The notes beneath the pieces are model-generated. The model had not been told where the DNA came from, searched no databases, and worked only from the letters and a program-made list of their open reading frames with translations. DNA of 9,622 nt from Candidatus Thorarchaeota archaeon (GTDB lineage: Archaea; Asgardarchaeota; Thorarchaeia; Thorarchaeales; Thorarchaeaceae), in the NCBI GenBank assembly GCA_030642465.1, contig DAOWNS010000051.1, positions 1-9,622 on the forward strand. The letters are read 5' to 3'. Shown in pieces: positions 1-5,489 of the stretch. How positions within the stretch are numbered: the first letter of the stretch is position 1; each line of letters opens with the position of its first letter. The position numbers and the translations under genes were made by a program.

Positions 1-188
1 TAGACGGCCGCGAATTATCAGGCCGCATCGACCATGACTCGGGTGATTTCATGCTTGGCACTGGCACAGGACCAGCTCCAAAGACCATTGCCTCATGCCC
101 CTATTGCAAGACAGAGATGAAGCGCATTGCAGTCAAGGGAGAAACTATCACCTGCGGCGTTTGTAACGAGTCATTCATAGTTTCCTGA
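1..188 (+). CDS. 3' end of a gene with a C-terminal zinc ribbon (partial)
   Basis: The frame that begins at base 3 is open to a TGA at 186-188 and gives 61 residues. The start lies outside the window. The last 30 residues hold two CxxC pairs, CPYC and CGVC, separated by 15 residues (ETITCGVCNESFIVS at the end). This is the layout of a small zinc ribbon that binds one Zn ion through four cysteines. The part before it (GDFMLGTGTGPAPKTIAS) looks like a flexible Gly/Pro linker, so the ribbon is probably a tail on a larger domain that cannot be seen. Function is unknown; C-terminal zinc ribbons of this size are common in archaeal nucleic-acid-binding and regulatory proteins. It converges with the minus-strand tfrB-like gene across a 32-base gap, with no clear terminator beyond a T4 run. 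Confidence 0.7.
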   Translation, partial: DGRELSGRIDHDSGDFMLGTGTGPAPKTIASCPYCKTEMKRIAVKGETITCGVCNESFIVS

Positions 189-220
189 TCCGGTATTACG
201 CGGATTTTCCAAGAATATGA

Positions 221-1822
221 CTATGCTTCGGCCTTAGCTTTGGCCCTCTTTTCTCCGGTCTTCTTTTCGTCACCCTTCTTGTAGGACTCTAGCAGCAAAT
301 CAGGCATGTACAAACAAGGTATGTCCGTTCCCTTCATGATATCATTGATCTGTATTGTGCAGAACGGACACTCAGTAGTGACCATATCGGCACCAGTTGC
401 CTCTATGTACTCCTTCTTGGTCTTGGCAATCTGCATTGAGAGATCGCGCTTGCCAGCACGCAAACCGCCGCCGGCACCGCAGCACCGATTCTTGTACGGG
501 TCGTCGATGTACTCAACCCCCGGAATCAGTTTGAGAAGCTCGATTGGCTGATCCACAACTGATTGACCCCTACCGAGGTGACAGGGCTCGTGGTAGGTGA
601 CCTTGAGATCGAGCTCGCCTGTAGGCTTCACAATTCGGTCCATCCCGACTACGTCGATCAGATACTCGGCCATGTCATAGACTTTGAACCTTGGTGGCGT
701 GCCGCGCATCTCTTCAATCAGTGGTCTGTGGTCCTCCTGTAGAGTCTTACCGCAACCCGCACAGGCAATAATCACCGTATCAAGGTCGTACTTGTCCATT
801 GCATCCTCGAATATCTTGGTGACCTTTTCTGTGCACATTATTGCTGTTTCCATGTCACCCGTTCTGAAGGCAGGACTTGCACAGCACCATTGTTCCTTCG
901 GGACTATCACATCTACGTTGTTGCGGTTCAGCACTTCAATCAGTGCTCGGCCTGTGCTCTGCATCCTGTAGTCAATCAGGCATCCCGTGAAGAAGGCAAC
1001 TCTGCCAATTGGATTCTCAACGAGGAACTCCTCAGTCCCAAGATCCTTGAGAAGCGGTGTTTTTTTCTCAGGCACTGAACGACCAGTTTTTTTCATCGAG
1101 TCCACGAATATCTGCTGACCCGCCAACAGTGGGTAGCCTGCCTCCACGGCCTTGGCTCTGAGGAGCTCAACGGCCAGTTTGGGTATCTTGATGTTCTTCG
1201 GACAGATGTCCTCACATAGCTTGCAAGTAGTGCAGCTGTACACAGCCTCATCCATCGCCATCGCAATGCGGTCTTCAACATCGCGGGGATCAAGTTCCAG
1301 TCGCGCCAGCTGGCGAATAATCATTGGGCCAGGATAGTCCCAGGTTTCATGCACGATGGGGCAGTTCGAAAGGCAAGCACTGCACTCGATGCACTTGCGA
1401 ATCTCACGCAGTATCTCAATATCTTGAGAATGAATAATCTCGGGCCTCTCCGGTGGCTTGTCACGAGCAACGTATGGACGGATTCGTCTAATCCGGTTCT
1501 CCGTCTGGGTCATGTCTACAACAAGGTCCTTGATGACTGGCATCTTCTGCATGGGTTGCAAGACTAGGTCCGCATCGGGGTCCACCTTGGTCCGGCAAGC
1601 AATCCTTGCGATAGTATTTACCCTGACTGCGCAAGACCCACACTGCCCACCTCTGCACTCCCAGCGGAAGGCAAGACTAGAATCGTACTTGTCCTGTACA
1701 TAGAGTAATGCGTCCAACACTGTCATTCCAGGCTCATACTCCACCTCGAAGTCTTCGAAGTATGGTGTATCATCAGTATCGGGGTTGTATCTCTCAATGC
1801 TAGCTTTGAATTTCTTTGTCAT
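221..1822 (-). CDS. tfrB: TfrB-like fumarate reductase/succinate dehydrogenase iron-sulphur subunit with two CCG domains
   Basis: Electron-transfer subunit that passes electrons between FAD on the TfrA-like partner and a thiol/disulphide or quinone-side acceptor. Numbering is from the longest possible start (TTG at 1840, 539 aa). A 2Fe-2S ferredoxin domain has Cys 62, 67, 70 and 82. Two CxxCxxCxxxCP motifs follow at Cys 150-160 and 203-213; the second is a full 4Fe-4S motif, not the 3Fe-4S type of classical SdhB. Two CCG domains close the protein (Cys 287, 319/320, 360, 363 and Cys 420, 453/454, 491, 494). This order is that of methanogen TfrB, where the CCG half acts on coenzyme M and B thiols; CCG domains also occur in SdhE and GlpC. 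The tail is Lys/Ala-rich. Start: ATG at 1822 has GGAG nine bases ahead and gives MTKKFKAS. ATG at 1837 overlaps the tfrA stop by one base (TGATG) but lacks a binding site. Either way translation is probably coupled to tfrA. Confidence 0.9.
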   Translation of the reverse strand: MTKKFKASIERYNPDTDDTPYFEDFEVEYEPGMTVLDALLYVQDKYDSSLAFRWECRGGQCGSCAVRVNTIARIACRTKVDPDADLVLQPMQKMPVIKDLVVDMTQTENRIRRIRPYVARDKPPERPEIIHSQDIEILREIRKCIECSACLSNCPIVHETWDYPGPMIIRQLARLELDPRDVEDRIAMAMDEAVYSCTTCKLCEDICPKNIKIPKLAVELLRAKAVEAGYPLLAGQQIFVDSMKKTGRSVPEKKTPLLKDLGTEEFLVENPIGRVAFFTGCLIDYRMQSTGRALIEVLNRNNVDVIVPKEQWCCASPAFRTGDMETAIMCTEKVTKIFEDAMDKYDLDTVIIACAGCGKTLQEDHRPLIEEMRGTPPRFKVYDMAEYLIDVVGMDRIVKPTGELDLKVTYHEPCHLGRGQSVVDQPIELLKLIPGVEYIDDPYKNRCCGAGGGLRAGKRDLSMQIAKTKKEYIEATGADMVTTECPFCTIQINDIMKGTDIPCLYMPDLLLESYKKGDEKKTGEKRAKAKAEA

Positions 1823-1836
1823 CGCTTTCATCTCCA

Positions 1837-3534
1837 TCAAGGTGGTGGAATCTTTGTGATCACTAAGTCTTCCTTCTGTAGTTTCATCTCGCCTTTCGAA
1901 CCCCTGCGTATAACAATGTTGTAATAACCATCATCATCGGGGTCGGCATCAACTCGATAGTGTGCACCCCTACTGCCCTTTCTCATGAACGCCCCCTCAG
2001 CGACCATTCTTGCAGTTATGACCATGTGTCCGAATTCGATTGCTTGGTGCCAGCCAGGATTGAAGCGCTTGATTGGCACATCAACCTTGATGTTAGGAAC
2101 GACTTCCTTCTCAATCCGTTTCAGTTCCTTTACCGCATAGGCGATTTCTTCTTCCTTGCGAAAGATTTGGACCTTTGACCACATCAGGTCAGTGAGCTCT
2201 TTTCGTGCCACGGCGGGGGAGATTCCTTCTTTACGCTTGAGCATCGCCTCAAGACGATTGAACTCCTTCTGAATTTCCTTGCGGTCCACACCTGGTCGCT
2301 CATGCTCCTTGGCGAAGCGCGCAGCGTTTCCACCTGCAATCGCTCCGAAGACCTGTGTGTCTAGCAGAGCATTGCCACCAAGTCTATTTCCGCCATGGAT
2401 TCCACCGGTGCACTCACCAGCGGCATAGAGACCAGGAATCGTTGTCTGGGCATTGGTATCAGTCTTGAGTCCACCCATGAAATGATGTGCAGTTGGAGAC
2501 ACCTGCATGGGCGCATCTCTAATGTCAACCCCAGCATCCCCAAACTGTTCAATCATGCTCTCAAGTCGGAACTCGACAATTCGCTTGGGAAGATGTGAGA
2601 TGCTCAGGTAGACTCCTCCATCCGGAGAGCCTCTGCCTGCGAGCACCTCAGTCATAATGGATCGTGCAACTTGGTCACGCCCGGCAAGCTCCATGACCTC
2701 CGGATAGTAGTTGTTCATGAAACGCTCGCCCTTGTTGTTGAGCAGGATTCCACCCTCACCCCGTACTGCTTCGGTCACCAGCCTTCCTTTGGCTGACTCA
2801 GGGGCTACCATCCCAGTCGGATGGAATTGAATCATCTCCATGTCAATAATGTCGCATCCGGCTTCGAAAGCCATGGCATATCCATCACCAACATCCAGTT
2901 GTGCGTTGCTGGTGACCGTGAAGATTCGGCCTGCGCCGCCTGTGGCCATCACCACTGCTTGAGCGCGAAAGACGAGATAGTCACCGTACTTCAGGTCAAT
3001 TGCAGTGACCCCTGCTATACGTCCATCTTGAACCAGCAATCGCGTTGCGAATATCTCATCAAAGACGCGAACAGATTCTTTTCTGATTCCCTCTACTAGA
3101 GTAATCATTATTTCAGAACCGGTTCTGTCGGAGGCATATGCAGTTCTTCGCCAGCTCTGCTTGCCGAAAGTTCTCTGGGCAATCTTACCTTCGGGAGTGC
3201 GATCAAAGAGCGCGCCCATCTCCTCAAGGTCGAAGACTCTCTCTGAGGCATCATTGACCAGAATCTCTGCGAGTTCCTGGTTGTTTAGGTAGTTGCCTCC
3301 CACGATTGTGTCTTTGAAGTGGGTTTCAGGATTATCATCAGGGTCCACATTTCCTAGCGAAACATTGTAGCCGCCTTCAGCCATGGATGTGTGGGCTTTG
3401 CCAATGAGCTCCTTGCTCAGCATTATCACGTCTAGGTTGAGCCTAGATGCCTCAATTGCAGCCCGGCATCCTGCTCCGCCAGCACCGACAACGAGAACGT
3501 CACAAAGAATCGTCTTGTAGGGCAGTTCGTCCAA
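1837..3534 (-). CDS. tfrA: TfrA/SdhA/FrdA-like flavoprotein subunit of fumarate reductase
   Basis: Catalytic FAD subunit that interconverts fumarate and succinate, paired with the iron-sulphur gene that follows it. Numbered from the TTG start (565 aa): the dinucleotide-binding GAGGAG is at residues 17-22. AHTSMAEGG has a His at about 48, where SdhA/FrdA bind FAD covalently. FHPTG has His at about 238, EAVRGEGG has Arg at about 258, SPTAHHFMGG has His at about 350, and GGNRLGGNALLDTQVFG near 383 has the substrate Arg. All the hallmark residues are present, so activity is expected. Length fits the family. Start: the longest frame begins at ATG 3645 (602 aa) but has no binding site and adds a 37-residue basic stretch not expected in the family. 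TTG at 3534 has GGAGGA six bases ahead and puts the FAD motif where it normally lies. Second gene of the beta-hydratase/tfrA/tfrB cluster. Confidence 0.92.
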   Translation of the reverse strand: MDELPYKTILCDVLVVGAGGAGCRAAIEASRLNLDVIMLSKELIGKAHTSMAEGGYNVSLGNVDPDDNPETHFKDTIVGGNYLNNQELAEILVNDASERVFDLEEMGALFDRTPEGKIAQRTFGKQSWRRTAYASDRTGSEIMITLVEGIRKESVRVFDEIFATRLLVQDGRIAGVTAIDLKYGDYLVFRAQAVVMATGGAGRIFTVTSNAQLDVGDGYAMAFEAGCDIIDMEMIQFHPTGMVAPESAKGRLVTEAVRGEGGILLNNKGERFMNNYYPEVMELAGRDQVARSIMTEVLAGRGSPDGGVYLSISHLPKRIVEFRLESMIEQFGDAGVDIRDAPMQVSPTAHHFMGGLKTDTNAQTTIPGLYAAGECTGGIHGGNRLGGNALLDTQVFGAIAGGNAARFAKEHERPGVDRKEIQKEFNRLEAMLKRKEGISPAVARKELTDLMWSKVQIFRKEEEIAYAVKELKRIEKEVVPNIKVDVPIKRFNPGWHQAIEFGHMVITARMVAEGAFMRKGSRGAHYRVDADPDDDGYYNIVIRRGSKGEMKLQKEDLVITKIPPP

Positions 3535-3540
3535 CTGAAG

Positions 3541-3546
3541 TCCTCC
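3541..3546 (-). promoter_or_regulatory. Ribosome-binding site deciding a TTG start for tfrA
   Basis: On the minus strand GGAGGA lies at 3546-3541, followed by the six bases CTTCAG and then TTG at 3534. The upstream ATG at 3645 has no purine-rich site in the 18 bases before it. Shine-Dalgarno pairing is clearly used by the neighbour at 4331, so this site favours the shorter product. Confidence 0.6.
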
Positions 3547-3722
3547 GATGGAGATTTCTCTCCGTTCCTTCCCGAGGGCGGGAACAGGCCCTCGTTTAAG
3601 ACTTACTGTTGGACGTTGAATCGGGTTGCTCCTCGATGGAACCATAGAGCGGCCAGTAGCATGAGCTATCAGAACTCTGACCTATGCGATTTGATTTCCT
3701 GCAATAGTTATTCCTTGAAGAA

Positions 3723-4331
3723 CTACTCTCTAATGCCGATTTTTGCGTAAACCTCAGCCTTCCGAGCCGCGACCGTTCTATCCATTTCGTCATGAATACT
3801 CTTGCCATGTGAGTCCATCGTTACGAGGAGGGGACCGAATTTTTCTGCGGTGATAACCCACAATGCTTCAGGCATTCCCAAGTCATCCCAGAGGTATGCG
3901 CGAACCTCCTTGAGACCCTTGGCAGCGAGTGCGCCGCAACCTCCTGTGAAGCTGCAATAGACAGCGCCGACCTCTTTCAATGCATTGAGTGTCTTGGCGC
4001 CCATTCCGCCCTTGCCGATTATGATTCTGGCCTTGTACTTCCGCAAGAACTCATCTTCAAAGAGCTCCATCCTGATGCTTGTAGTGGGACCAGCGGAAAC
4101 TATTTTCCACTTGCCATCCTTTTTCCATGCCACAGGACCAACGTGGTATACAACGCTGCCCTCAAAGTCCACGGGCGGTTTCTCGCCCTTCTCGTACATC
4201 TCCAGAGCTCGCTCATGTGCTTCATCCCTGGCAGTGTAGACGTGTTCTCCGGTGACGTAAACAATATCTCCAACCTTCAGCTTTCGAGCGTCTTCTTCAG
4301 AGATTGGTGTCGTTAGATGATATTCAGTCAT
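3723..4331 (-). CDS. Fumarate hydratase (class I, 4Fe-4S type) beta subunit
   Basis: Beta subunit of the two-chain iron-sulphur hydratase that interconverts malate and fumarate, 202 aa, full length for the family. Visible family motifs are GPTTSIRM (81-88), IIGKGGM (104-110), YCSFTGGCGALAAKG (125-139), WDDLGMPEALW (148-158) and FGPLLVTMDSHG (165-176). These match the C-terminal half of single-chain class I fumarases and TtdB of tartrate dehydratase. The adjacent fumarate reductase genes favour fumarate over tartrate as substrate. Start: ATG at 4331 has AAAGGAGG nine bases ahead and a TATA box about 70 bases upstream. It leads the cluster; the gap to tfrA is 188 bases to the TTG start or 77 to the ATG. 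The catalytic alpha partner is encoded 4.2 kb upstream on the same strand, so the two subunits are not co-transcribed in the usual close order. Confidence 0.93.
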   Translation of the reverse strand: MTEYHLTTPISEEDARKLKVGDIVYVTGEHVYTARDEAHERALEMYEKGEKPPVDFEGSVVYHVGPVAWKKDGKWKIVSAGPTTSIRMELFEDEFLRKYKARIIIGKGGMGAKTLNALKEVGAVYCSFTGGCGALAAKGLKEVRAYLWDDLGMPEALWVITAEKFGPLLVTMDSHGKSIHDEMDRTVAARKAEVYAKIGIRE

Positions 4332-4340
4332 TTCACTTTT

Positions 4341-4348
4341 CCTCCTTT
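4341..4348 (-). promoter_or_regulatory. Strong Shine-Dalgarno site of the hydratase beta gene
   Basis: AAAGGAGG on the minus strand, nine bases before the ATG. It is the best ribosome-binding site in the window and shows that this organism uses Shine-Dalgarno pairing with about 9-base spacing. It is used here as the yardstick for judging other starts. Confidence 0.8.
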
Positions 4349-4401
4349 GGATGCGTCATTATGGGGCCTTCTTCATTTGCAAAGCAGATTTCCCAGTCTG
4401 A

Positions 4402-4412
4402 CCATATAAAGA
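4402..4412 (-). promoter_or_regulatory. TATA-box promoter of the hydratase beta / tfrA / tfrB cluster
   Basis: The minus strand reads CTCTTTATATGG, a near-perfect archaeal TATA element (TTTATA at 4410-4405). A start of transcription about 25 bases downstream would fall near 4380, giving a leader of about 50 bases that contains the strong ribosome-binding site. This means the cluster does not depend on transcription coming from the alpha subunit gene. Confidence 0.6.
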
Positions 4413-4491
4413 GGGTGGCTGGCAACCCCTTCCATGGTCGAAGGATCGATTAGTAGTTCAGTGCTCCTTGGGAATTTTTAGGTGATAGTAC

Positions 4492-4551
4492 ATGACCAAG
4501 GGGGAGCGATCTTTACTTAGGAAGCTTGCACACAGGCGTGCTTGGCTTTGA
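4492..4551 (+). CDS. Possible 19-codon micro-ORF or truncated gene start
   Basis: AGGTGA at 4480-4485 stands six bases before an ATG that opens the frame MTKGERSLLRKLAHRRAWL, ended by TGA. The ribosome-binding match is as good as that of real genes nearby, and the peptide is strongly basic. No family is recognised. It could be the stump of a lost gene, since the region downstream is decayed, or a chance match in a random stretch. Confidence 0.2.
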   Translation: MTKGERSLLRKLAHRRAWL

Positions 4552-4926
4552 TATCCGCGACAGAATTTAGAGCAATCTAACAACATCGAATGATCCTATC
4601 TCAAACGACACTGGGAGTTCTTTGCAGTCCACACAGGGTTTTGTCGGCAAATGCGGCATGATGAGGTGAGTGTAAAAGAAATCAACTCTGCAAAATCCAA
4701 GGGGACCTGCGAGAAGAGAATAATCCAAACCACTGAGATGCGAAGTCTGTGACATAATCAAGCAGTTCCTTGACACACATGCAATTCTGAACCTACGGGA
4801 GAAGATAAGGATGCGCCATCGTGAAGGCTAGATGCGTGTTGCTGCGATTAAAGCGAGTGTTCAATCCCACTCGCCAGAGTGAGCTTTGTTGAGGTTCAGG
4901 AAACTATAGATAGTCTTTGCATTGCC

Positions 4927-5177
4927 TCAAGTCGCTCTGGGGGTAACTCTGGTCAGAAACAATGAGTTCGTATCTGGAAAGGACAGGCCAGTGCAGAGGG
5001 TCTGGGGAGTCACTGTTGGGGTATAGCCAGTCACAAGACCCTTCTCTTGGAGTCTTTGGATGTGGTAGATGACTGTGCCTCGGGGGAAACCTAGACTGCG
5101 AGTCGAGTAGCAGAACTAGAGGCGCAACTGGGAAGAGCTAGAAGTACGCTCGTCATTTTGTCAGCTTCATCCGTCAT
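4927..5177 (-). pseudogene. Frameshifted remnant of an Lrp/AsnC-family transcription regulator
   Basis: On the minus strand a frame from ATG 5177 gives MTDEADKMTSVLLALPSCAS and then SSATRLAV before a TAG at 5093-5091. One base back, the next frame continues with LGFPRGTVIYHIQRLQEKGL and VTGYTPTVTPQTL before ending at TGA 4929. Joined, this is the N-terminal winged helix of an Lrp/AsnC regulator: first helix D-x-x-D, recognition helix around GFPRGTVIYHIQRL, then the G-Y-T-P-x-V-x-P wing and hinge. A single missing base near 5094 separates the two parts. The ligand-binding (RAM) half is not recognisable downstream. A TATA-like box and a perfect palindrome lie upstream, as expected for an autoregulated gene. 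Most likely a pseudogene; a sequencing error would repair only the frameshift, not the missing C-terminal half. Confidence 0.55.
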
Positions 5178-5183
5178 TTTGTC
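5151..5183. repeat. Two 12-base direct repeats at the start of the regulator remnant
   Basis: CGTCATTTTGTC occurs at 5151-5162 and again at 5172-5183, a period of exactly 21 bases. On the minus strand this places GACAAAATGACG twice, so ATG codons seven codons apart both open the same frame. The 21-base step keeps the frame, which suggests a short tandem duplication inside the coding start, or two binding sites on the same face of the helix. Confidence 0.5.
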
Positions 5184-5223
5184 CAATCCTATTCACATTC
5201 TTGGTCAAATAGATGGTGACTAT

Positions 5224-5234
5224 TCAAGTATAAT
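5224..5234 (-). promoter_or_regulatory. TATA-like box ahead of the regulator remnant
   Basis: The minus strand reads GATTATACTTG, about 50 bases ahead of ATG 5177, so transcription would begin near 5200. The element directly abuts the palindrome at 5234-5248. Weak by itself; its place beside the palindrome and in front of a regulator makes it plausible. Confidence 0.35.
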
Positions 5235-5248
5235 CGACGAATCGTCGA
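5234..5248. promoter_or_regulatory. Perfect 15-base palindrome, candidate operator
   Basis: TCGACGA-A-TCGTCGA is a perfect inverted repeat of two 7-base arms around one base. It sits in the divergent region between the regulator remnant and the endonuclease cassette, touching the TATA-like box on the minus side. A dimeric winged-helix protein of the Lrp type would bind a site of this shape and place. Which protein now binds it, if any, cannot be read from the sequence. Confidence 0.45.
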
Positions 5249-5286
5249 AGTAATCTATCATAATGACTAGAACTAATAGCTATGTG

Positions 5287-5297
5287 TTTAAATAAAA
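5287..5297 (+). promoter_or_regulatory. TATA-box promoter of the endonuclease cassette
   Basis: TTTAAATAAAA lies 31 bases ahead of the ATG at 5328. Transcription would begin about 25 bases downstream of its centre, near 5315, giving a leader of only about a dozen bases. That leader would hold the AGGTGA ribosome-binding site at 5317-5322. Confidence 0.55.
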
Positions 5298-5306
5298 CTT
5301 CTGTGC

Positions 5307-5319
5307 CCTAGGTCCTAGG
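5307..5319. promoter_or_regulatory. Palindrome covering the expected transcription start
   Basis: CCTAGG-T-CCTAGG is a perfect 13-base palindrome that is also a direct repeat of the palindromic hexamer CCTAGG. It lies between the TATA box and the ribosome-binding site, over the predicted transcription start of the + strand cassette. A protein bound here would block transcription, so it is a candidate repressor operator. Confidence 0.4.
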
Positions 5320-5327
5320 TGAAGAAT

Positions 5328-5489
5328 ATGGTATTCGATGTCGTAGAATTCCCAATGAGTCCGGCTGAGATCCTGACCCAAGGTATGGTGGGCCTTATCT
5401 TGGGATTCGGACTCTTTCATCATAAGAGTCTCTCTCCTAATTCCCATAGCGCATTCACTAAGGAGGGTACAGCTAACGAAAGAGTCTAG
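5328..5489 (+). CDS. 53-residue peptide with one hydrophobic segment, first frame of the cassette
   Basis: ATG at 5328 follows AGGTGA with five bases between, an exact match to the 16S tail, and lies just downstream of a TATA box and palindrome. The product starts MVFDVVEFPMSPAEILTQGM. Residues about 14-31 (ILTQGMVGLILGFGLFHH) are hydrophobic and could cross or touch a membrane, followed by a polar tail. No family is recognised. The end of the frame (TAG at 5487-5489) overlaps the probable start of the large endonuclease-like gene by 14 bases, and the binding site for that gene (AAGGAGG, 5460-5466) lies within it. It may act as a translational leader that loads ribosomes on the large gene, be a small membrane partner, or be an upstream part of the large gene lost by a +1 frameshift. 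Confidence 0.5.
   Translation: MVFDVVEFPMSPAEILTQGMVGLILGFGLFHHKSLSPNSHSAFTKEGTANERV
5460..5466 (+). promoter_or_regulatory. Ribosome-binding site in front of an ACG codon
   Basis: AAGGAGG is followed by nine bases (GTACAGCTA) and then ACG at 5476, in frame with the endonuclease-like protein. The spacing equals that of the hydratase beta gene. No ATG, GTG or TTG occurs in this frame between its last upstream stop (5374-5376) and 5806. Either ACG is the start codon or a former ATG has mutated. Confidence 0.5.

Larger units (their letters stand above)
4411..5223. other. Long region without an intact gene, containing gene remains
   Basis: More than 800 bases carry no intact gene that I can support. 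No tRNA or CRISPR pattern was seen. It contains a 19-codon frame with a good ribosome-binding site at 4492, the frameshifted Lrp-type gene at 4927-5177, and stop-riddled stretches between them. A minus-strand frame at 4776-4567 (69 residues, with PCVDCKELP near its end) may be a further scrap of coding sequence but has no start signal and no recognisable family. The whole stretch reads as decayed DNA between the promoter of the beta cluster and the endonuclease cassette. Confidence 0.5.

Noticed and set aside
4567..4776. 69-codon minus-strand frame with CVDC near its end
   Set aside because: It has no ribosome-binding site, the composition is not clearly protein-like, and only one CxxC pair is present, so it cannot be called a zinc-binding gene. 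It is noted only as possible debris.
4411..5223. tRNA, rRNA or CRISPR array in the long gene-poor stretch
   Set aside because: No cloverleaf with a T-loop GTTCRA pattern and no set of evenly spaced repeats was found; the only direct repeat is the single 12-base pair at 5151 and 5172.
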